Positions 48,121 through 63,103 are shown, counted from the first letter of the stretch. The stretch: DNA of 64,000 nucleotides from Rhynochetos jubatus (GCA_027574665.1 CM050648.1:141360175-141424174), one strand, 5' to 3'. Numbers and translations: made by a program. The notes: generated from the letters alone by a model not told the origin.

Positions 48121-51100
48121 ATTATAAACAAATTAATTACTTTCTCACTCAAAGTGGCAAGTTGGAGGCTGAGGGATTTAATAAAAAAGAAAAGGGAGGA
48201 AGAGAGAAGAGGAATAAGAAGGAGGACAGTCACAGTTCATCAAGTCTAGCCTTGGATCACTGCCACTGGCTGTAAGGCAACATGTCTCCAAGGAGTCTGA
48301 AGGAGGATGGAGTCAGTGGTGTGGCCAAAAGTGGATTTCTTCAAGGCATATCCCTAAACTTACATCCTCTGGTTTTCAGAGGTGACCTCAACAGAAACTC
48401 CAGACAGCAGATGCTCCCCCTGTAGCAATCTCTGACTATTTGTTCCTTAGCCTCAATGGAAGTACTGAGCCCGCTCGATGTGGGGGTCTCCCCACCCTCC
48501 CAGATCCTGCCCTTGCTGTTGTCCCTGCACCACGGCCCCCCCGTCCCAGCCCACCTGCCATCAGGGCACCTCATGACTGCAGCATTCACCTGATATCGAC
48601 TGCAGCAGGTGAGGTACCCAAAGGGGTAGACACCTGGCAAGGACATCCCTGCAGGGCTGCTGCCTGGCTCAGTACGAGTGGTCAGTGGAGAGGGAGGATG
48701 TGGTCTTACACAAGGCATTCTCAGAAAGGAGAAGTCTGAGAAGATGCAGACATAGATTTGGTGGCTGCCCTGGAGCAGCTGGCACAAATCAGCCATGGAC
48801 CAGTCTCCCCAGATATTTGCAAGCAGACAGCCATGCCATACATTATTTTAGGTGCTCAAATGACATACATGAGGATGTTCTGCAGGTGTGTACAGCACCA
48901 GGAGGAATAGTGGGCTGCTTTTCTGCCCTTCTTCCTTTGCACATTGTGTTTCCCATCCTGCCTTCAGTAATCCTTATGCCAAGAACAAGGGAACCCTGCC
49001 GGGAGGTGACTGAATTATATTTTCTTTTCTTCTTACTTGAGCGTGTGCCACGCTGTGAAGACAGGAGCGGCTCAGTGTACCTGCCTACAAGGGATACAAT
49101 CAACATTTCTAAGATTCTCCTTCTGGCTGCCCTCCATGCACAAATCGTCTCCAGGAGCAGATGTAAATATATTATTTTTTTTTTATATAGTTGGGCAATG
49201 AAAACGTGTCTTCCAGTATATCACCCATATTAAAATATTTTCATATAAATAGCATCCAAAAATGTATCTAGAGCCATGTTTTCCTAAAATTAGTAAGAGA
49301 AATTATGATCTAATTTCATTTCCTCCAATGCGCTAACTGCACCATTTCTCTCTGTGATTCTTGCTTTGATTTTAGGTGAGTTTACACAAAGAAAATTCAG
49401 GCTTAAAGGCTGCAGATGTGTCTTCCAAGCATCACCTTTCCTCAGTGGAGTTACTTTCCTTTCTTCCTCCTCTGCTGTGTTCACCTCCACTGCCCTTGGC
49501 CAAACGGTCTGAGAGGAACATGGGAAGAAGCTCTGTGTCCCCTGCTCTGACCTCGGCAGCCCTCAAATGGGAGGATGTGCAAATGCCATTGTTATGCAAT
49601 GAATACAAACAAGCAAAAATCTTCCAAACCCTTCACTGAGTACGGAGACTGCTGCAATCCTCCACGAAGGAAAGGGGATATATCCTAATATTTTTAGTGA
49701 ACTCTTAAAGTGGAAGGATGGAAAGAGAGTAATTTCCATTAAGGAAATTGGAAATGTCCTTGATGTTGTAGCGAAACCACCTGTAGGCAGGAGGAGGTGT
49801 CAGCTTGGAATTTACTGACAGTCCTCAGTGCTCATGCAGGGATCCTGCACAAGGGTGATTGTGATGGGACCTGGTATAGGTCAGCTTGCAAGAACCACTC
49901 CAAGAGCCTAAGGAACAGAAGCCTGGCTGAAGGGGGTGGGGATGTCAGAGTTTTCAAGTACCCAAAATACTGTTGTAAGGCAGAAGGCAATAATCTCTTC
50001 TTCACATCCGGCAGTGATAAGGCAGGAAGGACAGGGTATAAGTCACAGCAGTTTCCTGCAGCGCTAGAGAAATTTGCGATGGATTCTCATCTCTGGGGGA
50101 TCAGGGCTAAAATATCAGCCCTTTTGGTCTAAGAGGAAAGAACAAATGATGCAGTTGTCTGGAGCATTTGGGATGCCTTTACAGTCTGATCCTAATTTTC
50201 CAGAACGAGGAGGGAAATAACCGACAGAGAAGAAAATGAGAGTAAAGGCAAAGCCCTGAGCAGTAAGAAGAGACAGTGCCTGTCTGCCAGGGTAAGTGGT
50301 ACCCAGTTCAGCAAAGACAGTTGGGCCAAGAAGTCCCCCACAGTGTGGACAGGGCCCAATCCACCAGCATCCACCTGGTATGGCTGGTCAGGCTGGGTGT
50401 TTCATCATCCCTGTCATGGCTAGTCCAGCCCTGGAGAACAAAAAGCTAGCACCTGATGGAGGAGTCATGGAGCCCTTAGGATGCTCTTTTCTGGTGTCAT
50501 TTCACAAAGGGGTTGCAAACTAAGCAGCGCACCCCAACGAACCACCATTTGCTAAACACACGTATCAAAACGCACGGCAGGTCTCCTGCCAAGCTGAAAT
50601 CTGGTAGGCAAAAACGCTGCTTTGAAATTAATGGGTTAATTATACTGGGGTGTAACGAACTGGACTGCATCTAAGGGCAAGATTTTGGGGTTTTTTTTTA
50701 ATCATGAAAACCTATTAACGTGGCCTGTGGTTTTTACATTGATTTAAAGCCAAATGTGATGCGGAGTTGTTTTTGCAAACAGGAAATTCAGGGGGACTGT
50801 AACTTTCATGTAGAAAGCTCTTTGGCAGCTGAACAGTTAAAGATTATGCTCACTATGTTTTCCTGCCTTGCAAATTCCTCATTCATAATGTATGAGTGAG
50901 ATCATTAAAAGCAACATATTGGCTGATACCATCACAGCTGCTACCTAACTGTAACACTTCATAGCAAGGAATAACATTACTCTTCTGTTACGTATGTGTT
51001 CGGAAAGGGAAAGAGACTTGTAGCTGCAAGAAGAACAGTGCAAAATGTTTAACCTCACAGAAAAAACTTCACATGTTGGGGAATTACAGATTTGCCAAGT

Positions 51101-53998
51101 ATGTTCCCAAAGTGAATAAAAAATATTAATCTCCTTTTGCCAACCCTTTTCACCCTTTGCATCTATTGCAATATGGCAACATATTTTTCCCCTGCACAAA
51201 ATCAATATCACATTAACTTCCCTAATAAAAAAAGATTAACTCCTACAATGAACAGAAAACTTCATCTCCATCCAGGGAATTTTAAACTCCAGCTCTTGAC
51301 TGTTTAGAAACATAATCATGATTATTTTAAGCCAAGGACGGGATGCATCAGTCTTATCAAAGAGAAAGATTTCTTAGGGCTTCCAGGCATAAGCTCTGTG
51401 GTTGTTATTCTCATTTGTAGGCTGCCCTGGGTGCCAATCTGGTTAAATACATTAAATAAGAGTGCAGTTAGGTTGACAAACAGGAACTCCTCCAGCTGAA
51501 GAAAGGCACTTTCCATTTTTCATGGCTTATCTGAATCTTTACAAGCTTTGGGCCTATATTTTTATTCTTTATATTTGAGGGACAGGAATGAAAAGAATCT
51601 GCCATATAATGCTGGCTTTTAATTTCCAAAAATCTTATCTCATAGGCCAACTTGAGAGAGATGCTTATTCTTTATAAATCACAAATCACCTCTAATAGCT
51701 TTGTTTCACTGCATATCCAAGAGTTTCTTGGAGGGGGTTAAAAAAAGGCAGCCAAGTCCAACCCATCATGAAAAATGAATTAGCTGTCTTTGAAAGAGAG
51801 GGCATTCCCTCTGGGCGTGTAGCAACAACTCTGAACGTTACCAGCAAATCCCCAGATGGCCAGTCACACTGTGAACAACCTCGAGCCTGAATTTGCACAT
51901 ATATACCCTATTCTGCAGCGATGCTCTCTCCCTCTGCTCACACCAGCCTTTGCACCACAGTCCCCCTTCCGACACCAGTCCAGATGCCTCTGGCTTGCAC
52001 TGGTGCACGAGCAGAACAGGGGCCCACGGGTTATTAGTCTCAGACTTTGAGTCAAATAGCTAAAGCTGGGATGGAAGACATTCTTCTGTGGCAAATTCAT
52101 AATTCGTTTGGAGTGTGGCACATGAAACAGAGGGAATAGCACGGCCCTTCCTAAAAATCTTCATTCAGGGTTTTAATTGTATTGCAGTGGAATAAATGCA
52201 AGGGGTTTTCCTTCCTCCCTTCCTGCCCCCTTGTTTCCTCTGATAACAGCTTCATTTTTAGTAGCATCACTTATGGCTTCTTTTATAATTTCCAGCCTAT
52301 GGCAGGAGCACTCCACCACACTTTCCTGTTCAATAATGAATGGACACATTTGAAGCTGCAAGTATTTGCACTTATGAGCTCATCCAGGCAAAAAAAATAC
52401 AAGAAACGTGACTTACCTAAACAGCAGCCAGTGGATGAAGTAGATCACACACACACATTCCTCTACTCTGCCTCCTGGGTACCTCAGAGAAACAAGGTGA
52501 CAAAGTCTTGCCTCAGTTTTTCTGCTACTTCTTCCCAGGCTCCAAACTCCTGCAGAAAAGGTCTCAGGAAAGTTATATCAGGTGTGCCCAGTTAATCTGG
52601 ATGTCTGAGCCTGTCACCTTTGACAGCCAGTGGAGAGCACCAGGCTTTCTGTGGATGCAATTTATTTAATTACAAGGCCATTCCTTAGAGGTGCTTGTTT
52701 CTCTCCAGGGAGCCACTGTCACACTACAGGTAAATGAGAAAGAGGTCTCTAAAAGGGTCTGGCAAGTGTGTTTGCAGACAGAAGACAGTGCTCGTGAGCT
52801 TGGCCAGAGCCTCAAAAGGAAACCATAAGGGCACCCAATCTTGAATTTCCTTGTCAAGACTGATGTGGGTGTGGAATAAATACTCTTTGAGAAAACGCTG
52901 GAGTTTAATTTAAGCATGTAACAAGGAGTTGGCATTGAAAGCAGTTGGAAGAAAGCACTTACAGTTCCCTTTTATGGTCACTGGAAAGTGGCTTTGCAGC
53001 ATGGCAGAGTGCAGTCTCCAGAGCAGGACAGGCTCTCTCCTTGTTTAAAGCCACACTAACACCAGAGTGAACATTTTCCAAAAGCTCCCATAACTTCAGA
53101 TGCTCTTAAAATTCCCACTAATCCCTAAGTCACTAAAAGACTGAATCAGTGCAGTGGCCAGCTTTTACACGCTTGGTGTGCATAGGGGAGTGAACCACAA
53201 AGCCCTGTGCAGAACCTGAGGATGGTGAGGGCTCTTCAACAAAACACCCAAGATGCTGAGCAGGGAGCTACCTCAAACCAGGCAATATGGAAACGGTGAG
53301 GAAAAGGACACATCCTAAATCCCCTTCCCCTTGCTCAGGGCTACTGGAAGGTCACTTGGTCTCCAAAGGCCAGAAAGTCCCCCTGTGGGCTTCTTCCATT
53401 CAAAGCGCAGAGCAGAGTTCCCTCTTGTCTCCTAAAACCCGACCAGGAATGATGCTTTCCCTTGTATCGCTGTCCAGATTTTTACATAATCGTCTTAAAG
53501 GATGCACCTCCAAAGCAGGAGAGCCAGGAGCAATTCTGCTCTTTACCTGAGGTGGTGCAAGCACCCTCTTTTTCACCTTGCAGGCAGGATCCCTGTCTTT
53601 AGGGACAGACACGTCCTCCAAAAATATGGATGCGAGGGAGGGTAGACTGGCAGCTGAAACATTTTTCTGTTGGTCTGTACCTACTTGGGCAGAGGATGAA
53701 TTAAACAGAGATCCCTCACCTAGAGAGTGGACTAACCACAAGCCTATGTCAGGAAGGGAGCAGCCAGCATCTGGAGCCTGGGCTATCTGTGTGTGCCAGG
53801 CGTGCCCAGCAAACGTACGCCAGCCCAGGCGGGCTCTAAGGAAAAAACTGGTTTTGAATCCACATGGGCCTTCGGCATACAGGAGATGCCATGCTTACGA
53901 GTTCTGGCAATGCCTTCCCTGAAGGACCTTTTTCGTGACGTTCAGTCAATTTAAAATCTCAAAAAAGGGACACCTTTGGGGTTGGTTGCCATCAGGGG
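48121..53998. other. Intergenic, no gene recognised
   Basis: About 5.9 kb. The longest frame (48685-49233 plus, 182 codons) has no recognisable domain and ends in low-complexity AT sequence. GC-richer sequence at 48470-48680 explains several overlapping frames. Short A/T runs occur (49168-49180, 50690-50699). I see nothing else. Confidence 0.5.
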
Positions 53999-54053
53999 TA
54001 GAATAGAAACATTTAGGTTGGAAAAGACCTTTAAGATTATCAAGTGCAACCGT
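53999..54053 (-). mobile_element. CR1 3' tail fragment
   Basis: About 55 bases of terminal CR1 3' UTR in minus orientation (TTTAGGTTGGAAAAGACC, TTTAAGATTATCAAGTGCAA). It shares GGAAAAGACCTTTAAGAT and AACCGTA with the fragment at 29202-29258, so both probably come from the same subfamily. Confidence 0.75.
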
Positions 54054-57000
54054 AGCGCAGGAGGACAGGGTGTTCAGGTGCAGAGCCACAAGGCTTCTTC
54101 CTACGCTTCATATTCATCCAGCTCCACATCTGGCTTTCATTCCCAATCCTTGAGGTGAATCTCACTTCTTAAAAGAAAGTGGAAGAATTTTAGTACAGTA
54201 CAATATGGATGGGCTGTCCCCACCAATGAACCTCAGAGAAAATCACAGCCATGTTGAAGTGCATGAGAGTAATGCACAACAGGCACATACCGTGCAGCTT
54301 TAGGTCTGCAAAGTGAAAGCCTTAGAAACAACTTTTGTTCACTTCAGTCAAAAATGCAAACAAATAATAACCACAGAAAAAGAGAGATTAAATATTATTC
54401 TCCTGAGCTGTGTCTTTTGAGTTCCAAATTTTCCTCAGGAAGGAACCTTTTCTAGCAAGTCTGAAATACCCCAAAACTGAGAACAACTGACACAATGTGC
54501 ACATAGTTTCAGTAGTGCCACTGGGTACTGCTGCAAAATACCATGGCTGAAACTCATGCAAAAGGCCTTCTTTTTCCCTTTCCTCACTCAGGCAAGCATC
54601 AGGAGAGTTTGAAATCTGAAACACATTCCTATGTGACAATGAAAGAAAAATCACTCAGAAGAAGACAAGGAGGAATTGAAGTTACTCACTCAAACAAGTC
54701 AGGCTGACAAATTGCTTCTGCTGTCTCCATTCATCCACATAATGGCTCCCCCATTCCCTGGCCAGTTATAGAAGAATAATTATCTCTTTCAGATCAGATG
54801 CCTTGCCTTCATCATCAATCAATTCTTTCCTCCCCTCTTGCACTCCCACTGCCTCCTTCCCCATTTTTATCAATGCATCCTTCCGATAAGCCTTTCCAAG
54901 TCCAGCTTTTGATTGACTACATGATCTGACGACCGAAGCCTCCTGAGAACTTGCCAGTTTTGTCACTCAACCTGGAGTCCTTCTTTTCCTGCTGTAGCTG
55001 AGCAAGTCCACACGCGCATCTGTGATGAATTCGCAGAGCTCAGAGGAGACCAAATCGGTCATTCGACATAAAGGACAACGTGAGATGCATGAAGCTGATC
55101 CGAACCTGACCCTTCAAGGGGAACTTCTGGCCATTTTAAAAGCTCCACATGTATCTCAAACTGCTAAGAAAGCTGCAGCCATCTGAGCAAAGTATTTATG
55201 CTTGTGTGTAGTCTCATTAAAGATGCAGAGGTCATTGCAAAATGAACTAAGAATAGCCATACCTAAGGAATCAGCATGTAAATTTAAGTTCACTGCTGCT
55301 GCTGAGTGTTAGCAGGGTGATTGGATACCACCAGGTTTGGGATGGACTTGCCCCAAATGGGCTGAACTCTGTTAATTATTAGGGCAGTAAATGAAGCCTG
55401 TTCCTCACTTCTGCAGAACAGATGCTCTTTCAGGGCCAGGAACGGCTCTCTGCTGGTCTCTTAGATATTGATGACTCTCAGCTGGGCTCCCCTTGGCACT
55501 ACTCATCCCTACAGCCTGCACCACCCAGACGGTCCTTTGCTTCTGCCATCCCAAATTGTTCGGTGCTGGCAGACAGATGCTTTGACCTCCTACCTCATTG
55601 TGGCTGGTTTAATCTGCCCAGCTAACTGATACCTTCCCACTTTTGCTACTCACCTTTCATTCCCATTAGCTTCAAACCTTCAGCAGCTGAACCATGGCTC
55701 TGCTGGAGTCACGGCAAGAATCACAGACTCCCAAAAAGCCCTGGTTTCATCCGAGCTGTCATCAGAACAAATAGCTGGAGGGCTGATCACCCCAGTGATG
55801 GACAGAGTGCCTTGCTGCTGAAATGCCTTTTTGTGCACAGTCCATTGGCTTTGTATGATTCCATGTTAAAAGCTCTTATCCATTTTTCTGTCTGCTATTG
55901 TGTAAGGTTTTTTAGTACTATTATAGTACCTTGGATACTTTAAAGTTTAAAAAGGCCTTTTTAATGCATTAAATGAGCTGATCAAAATTCCATAATTTGC
56001 TAATGAGAAACAAGGGGGAAAATATACAGAGCAGTCACTGTGAATTTTGGTTTTTTCCCTCTTATTTCTCATTTAGGTCTCCTGAAATACATATGGCAGA
56101 GCAGAGGTTTTTCCCATGTCTCCCTGCCTGACAAAGCTGGATGGAGCAAGAACTCTTATGGGGCCCTGGTGAAAATAATGCTGGATGTACTCAGCAGAAA
56201 GTTTCAGATACTACTTTAATAGTTACTTAAAACCCAAAAGGCCAAACGGCCTCAACAGTGTCATTTTTTTTTCACTTCTTTTATTTACACATTCTGCTCT
56301 TCAGAAATGTAATAAAATAAGCTTGACATCCTACCTGGGCAAGATGTATGAAAAATAAGCTCCCACTGCTGAGTTATGAGTGTCTGAAAAAAAATTAAGA
56401 TGCAGACATATATTAACCTTTACAGTGCCAACAGTCTATGGACAATATTTTGGGTGCAGTTGTTTTCTTCTCGGTGCCAAATGCTGCAAGCTTTAATCTG
56501 AGAGTTTTGGGGTTTTCTGCTTCTTTGAAGGTCCTGATACCAAGTCCTTTGTTTATAGGGTACTTGGTCCTGGTTAACAGTGAAACACTGCTACTGTGGT
56601 GTGGCTAGCAGGCCCCAGAAAGGCTTTGAAGAGAAAAGGAAACACAGGTGTATCAAAGCAGAGCTGACAGATGATGCCAAATTCTACTTCCTTCCTTCCC
56701 TGGTCCCTGCCTTGCTTAATGAGGTGCTCCCTATTAGAACAACAGGTAGATTCATTGTGCTTGCAGTTAAGGCAGGAATAATTACATTACTCCTTTTCCT
56801 TGGCACCTGGACATATATTCCTACCCCTAAGTAATACATGAGAGATAAATCACCGAGGAGATGGCCTTGTTTCTCCTCTCCATTGTCCGGTTAAGGTTTG
56901 CTTCTGTGGTCCTCCCTCAAGCAAATCCCCCTGTTATGGCTGTGGTCTCCTGCATGCAGGGAGATTCACCCCTATGCAGGGAGGTTTGGCTCAGCCTGAT

Positions 57001-60000
57001 GCAGGCCCAGGAGCTGCAAAATCTAGGCCTTTCTCTCTGCAAAGTAGATGATGGGGTGGCTGGGGTCTGTGTGCATGACAGGACCCCAAAGTGGCAGGGA
57101 TCTCACAGCAAAAACGCCCAGACCTTCCCTTACATGGGGACTCAGGATGAGATACGGATTTTCAGCTCAGAAAAGCCAGGTTTTACTGAATATAAACAAA
57201 ATGATTGACTTCTGATATAGACAAAGCACAAAGGCACTCAATAAAGCAGAGCAGAAATAAGGAGGATTTATAGCCCCATCTTTCTCTGCCCACCGCATCC
57301 TTCCTTCCAGCCTTGCACTCAGCCAAGTCCCTCTGGACCCTGGGATGTTCTTTCCCTTGCATTCTTTAACCCTCTGTCTGCAGAAAACATGAGACTTTCT
57401 ACCACGATCTTAGAGCCTTTAGTTGCTCAGGAATACAGCTCTGCTCCCAGCTGCTATCTCTGTTTGGAGAGCTGAGATATGCAGCAGTCTTATGGGAGAC
57501 ACACACAGAGCTGCGCTCGTCTTCTGGCAAAAAAATGCCCATCTCCATCAACTATATACAGGGATTTATGCCTCCAGACTGACGTGCTCTGAATTAAAAT
57601 TCAGTTTTGTGCCAAAAGCAGAGGAAAAACATCCAAAAGGGGAGAAAACGCTGCAATGTCATATCTAGGATTGGTCCCTTGCCCCTTCTGCCCAAAGCCA
57701 GTGGGTGCGACACCACAAAATTGTCCGTAGCAATATACAAAACTGGTTGTAGGGCAAATTAATTAGCAGGAGGAGAACAGCCACTTAAAGAGGAAGGAAT
57801 TTGATGGATAAGGGCATCCTAATTTGGGTATAGTCAGAAATGGGGTGTTTGGATCTTGTGTGTCTCTTACAAGCCACTCAGAGTGTGGCCCTGAGTGCAA
57901 AATTGGACAGACATTGCCATGCTCGTAGACAGGGACAGGTCTCTGGCCCCAGGAGATGCCTTCTTCCTTCTCCCCGGCTCAGCTATGGCAGCTGATGGCT
58001 CTCAGACCTTCACAAATCCTTTTCCTGTGCAAATTTCTGGTGCCATAGACTCTGAGATTTTCTAGTTTCATCTGCAAGGGAGAGATTTAACATCCATTGC
58101 ATTTCTGTTCGAAATTTGTCAGTTCTGATTTTTAGCAGTAATATTGAGATCCGGCCCGCAGCTTTTAAAATGTTGGAATGCGAAAAGGTTGCAGAACATA
58201 AAGCTCCAGCATGATGCCACATAAGAATATCTGTAATTCTCAATGTGTCTAAGGAGCAAGGGTTCAGCTTTAGTCACGCAAAAGAGCTGATATACAGCAC
58301 TGATCCAAGCTGCCGCACATTCCAGGAGATAAAAGACTTGTCCAGTAAGAGAGAAATAAATAAATCTGTCTCATTGAAAATAATAACAAAATCCAACTAA
58401 TTTTGTTTACCCAGGTTTGCTAACCAAGTTCACCCCCATGACCTATGAAACAAAGCTCATATTTAAAATCCAATTCTCTGCTCTACTGCAAAAGAACAAT
58501 TAGCAAATAACTCTGCAAAAGCATTGGATGGACCAAACTGAGACATATGCTCTTAATCACAGATAACAACAATATTTATGGGAGTGTGGGGTGTTGATAT
58601 AAATTCCTCCACAAAAGAACACCCCACATTCTTCTTAGAGAGTTAGTGAGAGAGAATAATAAATAGGATGTGAAAGAAAACCACCAGCAGTTTAGCTAAT
58701 TCTTTTGTACAAAGAATGAACCAGAGCCAAGCCAGCCACAATTGTGAAAACTCGGCTGTGTGGAATTAAATATATTGCCGATAAAATTACAGAAATATCT
58801 ACGAGCTGTAGGAGAAGTTGAGTGTGTGCAAGATGCTGGATCTTCACATGGTAAGAGACCAGATGAGGTGACCTCCCTACTCACAGCTGAACATGGAAAG
58901 AAGGGACACTCATTCCCCTTCTGCATGTGAGGAGCTGATGGGTGAGGAGGTGATGCTCATTTCTATAACAGGAAATAAAATAGGCTGAAGCCCCTTCTCT
59001 GGGTCTGAGGAAACAGCACAGCTCAAGTCCATGCATTTAATTTGTTTTCTTTCCAAAACACCGTTCCAGGTAGCGTTTGAGCATGGGATGTCATGTCCCA
59101 GTGTGCAGCCTCGAACCGTAGCTGGGCAGGGGCTGGGAGAGGCTTCACGGGGCAGGCTGGACCATGCCAAGAAGCAAGTGAGCACGTGTTGCTTGTAATG
59201 CTTCATCACTGTCATTTCGGTCCACACCGGTACCTTTATCAGTATCTGAAACATTTTACAACAGAGTAAGCACCAAATCAACTGCTAGCAGGAGGCTGCT
59301 GATATTCCTCAAAAGACCCTCATCCTGCTGCATTTACTCAGGAAAAAAAAAAAACCATAGCATTTTGCCCAGGGCAAGATGGGGCATTTGGTGTCTGGCC
59401 TGTAACTGTAAGCAAGGGGAGGATGTTAAACTGAGTCCTGCTCCCTTGCACCCATCCAGCTTGGGTAAGAATGCTAACATGTTTTATCATGCCACTTTCA
59501 TATTTTATTTAACTAAGTCCATGAAGTCCCTTTAAATAGAAACAAATATTTGAATAATTTATCCAAGAGTAATTCCCGTTTCATTTCCAAGACTGCTGAA
59601 GTCGATATTGCCCGCTGCTGGGAGCTAGCGAAAGTGCACGGACTGCAGGGTACCGGGAAGAACAGCAAGCACGTACACACACGTGTGCCCACACTGAGCC
59701 TGCTCCTGGGCTGCATCCAGAGCCTGAGGTCTCCACTGACCTGGAAAACAAGTCCTTCCCACTCGCAGCCTGTGCAAGCTGCAGGCTCTGTGGTTTGCTG
59801 GGGCCTGAGTGCACTGGCTGCACCCCAACGTGGCAGGGAGGCACGGCGCTTCATCAAGCCTCTGTTGTCCAGCACCGTCCCCATCTCTGCTGGTCAGTGC
59901 TGCAGAAATGGAGGTGCTGCAGGAGGCGGGTGATGCCTGATCTGCCAGCCACATCCCTCCGGAGCTGCAGGAAGCACTGGCGAGCATACAGAGAGGGAGA

Positions 60001-63000
60001 GACAGGTTTCTTCTGGCTCTGCTCCCACCATGCAGCTGCACCCATCTTTGCATCCACCCGAGTGCAGCCAGGAATGAGCAAACGGGGAAGGAGATGGGGT
60101 GTTGCTCTTTTCAGGGGCATTCAAACCTTGGACCGGGTTAAATCAGCCACGCACAAGTGTGCAGTCTGGGTAGCAAAAGCAGATCACTGGGAAGGCTGCA
60201 TTTACCTATGTGACAGCCACACTGTGGGAACCAATTAGCCAGTGCTTTCAAATTGCTGTGATAACACAAAGTGATAATACAATTAACCACGGAAGTCAAA
60301 TTTGCCAATTCTGTACCCTCAGTCCTGTGCCTGTTCCTTGATATAATAAAGCTGTAGCTTCATGTTAATTCTGCGCAGCTTCTTGGGGTTATAATGTACT
60401 CATTGCGTGCTGTGTGGCAAAAAAAAAAAAAAGAAGTAAGAAGGAATTTTTATTGCTGTGTCATGGTCTGCACTGAAACTGATACTGCTTTTCCAGGTAT
60501 TTTCCATAATCAGGTGAAAAATGTAAATATTCTTTCAGCAGTGGTTCCTGCTGTAAAATCTCTCTGTGCTGATTGAACCTGCAGTCTTCATTTTAGTTGT
60601 AAAATTAAGTCACTCTTAAGAGACACAGTAGATATTTTACTTCGGGATAGAATGTACGATTTTCACCATCTCATAATTTATCTTGCTAAAGGCCAAAAAT
60701 ATGCAGATTTGGTAAAGTCTTGAACAACCGTGCATAATCCAGAATGCTCCAAGGAATATGTGCATAACATTACTTCTGTCCCATTTGTGATCTTGAATAG
60801 GCAGATCTTCTTTTTGCATTGCTTCTGACTGAGAAGTCAATGAAAGGGCATATTTTTCTGCTAATTAGACTCCTGGAGATTGCCTCAACTCTTCAAGAAC
60901 TACCAACCTTTTTTTTAACATCTTTCTTCTTCAATCACAGAGAAAGCCTTTGTACCACTTTTGTTTTCACTCTAGTGATTATTGAAACATCTAACGATTT
61001 TGCTCCTTTGCTTGTTGAAAAATCTTTTATAAGATTACGATAAACAGGCTTGTAAATTAAATAGATGATCAGATATCTGCATTCTAGGAGGTGAGTGGCA
61101 AAGTGTTTTTCCCAAATGACTCAATGACTCTGAGAAGAAAAATATTTGTCTATGATACGACTTAAAAAGACTCAGTATTTTCCCAGTGTCCTGCACCAAA
61201 AAAAAAACCCATACCCTTTTTAAAATGTTCTTGCTAAAATTTTGGGTTTGGGAGAAGGTATGGGGAGAGGCAAACCTGGACTCTCATGATGATACTATAC
61301 AACTTGCTATTACAGCAGTGCACCAATGGGATCGGCACCATCAGGGTGAGCTGTCCTTGTGGCTTCTCAGCGCCTGCTCTGAGCATAGACGTGGCAAGGA
61401 TGAGTGAATGGATGTCATCTTTTGAAAGGTGCTCAGGCTTTGTAATACCTCATGCTGCTTAATTTTCACATGATTTACAGCTTCATCCTGTTTCAGGAGC
61501 ATTTTGAGAAGGATACTTCCGATGTAACTAAGTTAATTTATTAGGATCTTAGATGTCCTTCAAACCCTGGTCCTCAGGGGCCTGCATCCTGCAGGCTGGT
61601 GAGGGAGTCTTGGCTCTGTCTGTCATTTTTAATGTCCCTGCTTATGGTTTTCATAGATGAGCTCTTGCAAATGACGTTGCAGCCATCCATCGCCAGCTCC
61701 TGCCACTTGCTTTCCCTGGCTGCTGACTCTGCTGGTCCCAAAGCCGGGGTGATAGGTTGGGATGTGCATCCACATCTTGGTTGTGTCTGGAGCTTCAGTG
61801 GCAGAGCTACCTCCATCACCCCTGCCAGAGACACAGACCACAAGCAGAGGTGAGGGACAGATGCTGAGAGTGAGGATCTGCCTCTGCTAAAACCATCAGG
61901 GCTCATCTGCAAGAGCACTGTGTCATTTTGGCATTGCATAGCTCAGCACAGCAATGCCCAGACACCATCGCAGCTCAGGGTTGCAAGGGACACACCAGAG
62001 CTCCCGCAGCTCGTTGGTGGCAGCCCTGCGGAGCAGAGACAAGACTCCCGACTCCCAGCCCAGTGCTCCATCTGCTGCACCCACAGCCTTGCTTTAACTT
62101 TGCTTTGTACTCAAAGGCATGGTTATTTGTAGTCAGTGAAATAAATTGCATTACGTGATCTCTCACAGCACTTGTAAAACACCAGAACTCTCATCCATAA
62201 GCACGATTGTCCCTTTATTCTTCCATTTGTCCTTCTTTCTTCCTGCATTTGTCCTTCACACTTTAAAATGGATGGTAAAACTCCATTCCATTAAGATAGT
62301 AGCAAAAATAACTAATGTCACATTCTGGCCAGCAAAGGCTGCAGAAAACATCCAGAACATTCACAATATTAACATTGTTGAAGTGCAAGTATAAGAAAGT
62401 AGGACAGAAGCCGGACAAGTTAGGTTTCTCACTTGTTCCTGGCTTTAAAATAGTTGAAGGTGGAAATTGTTCACAGGTCAGAGGGAACCACAGTGCAGCT
62501 GTCTGCAACGGGTACTCTGCTGTGAGCTCAATCTGCTGGGAGACCACCACCCCCCACCCCAAACATCTGTCCCAGCAAGCATCAGCATCCTTCTCCACAC
62601 CACCTGAGCTGCATCCTTCTGGTTTCCTGGTCCTGTGAGGTTTGAGCTGAAGTGCAGCAGCCTGCTGCGCTCTGGGTCGTTTAGTTTGGCTAGCGTGTGT
62701 TTACTGCACAAAGACACGTAACCCTTCCCCTCCTTCTTTTCCTCAATGTCTTTATACCAAAGACTCCTAATAGCCTCCAACCTTTTATATGCTCTGCCAT
62801 GCACACAGTGACTCAGTCTGCAGGTACCTGGTGGTGTTGTCCAGATAAATAAAACCCACAGCAGTCCTTGAGTAACCTTCTCTCTGGGATCCAGGTGCAG
62901 TCAAACCTCCACCTCTCTCCCAGTGTGTACCACATTGAGCATCACATACCCTTCTTCATCATCTTAACAAGCTCAGTTCCTGCCATCTGGCAAAGGCCAA

Positions 63001-63103
63001 CAGGAGACCCAAATTGGCACTTAGTAGGCATGACAGGCGCCAGCCAGGGGTCTGAGAGGCTGCTACTCTTCCTGTATTTATTGACATTCATCTTTCTGGT
63101 CAA
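54054..63103. other. Intergenic, no gene recognised
   Basis: About 9 kb, no supportable gene. Overlapping frames on both strands at 59513-60238 (up to 147 codons) lie in a GC-richer patch and match nothing known. A-runs lie at 59343-59354 and 60420-60433. AATAAA at 60345-60350 is an isolated poly(A)-like signal. The block 55850-56020 is AT-rich with many TAAT/ATTA motifs and might be a conserved non-coding element. Confidence 0.5.

Noticed and set aside
48685..49233. 182-codon plus-strand open frame
   Set aside because: No domain, no homologous paralogue in the window, and the end falls in low-complexity AT sequence. Probably chance.
59513..60238. Overlapping 120-147-codon frames on both strands as a gene
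   Set aside because: Open on several frames at once because of local GC content. None resembles a known protein.
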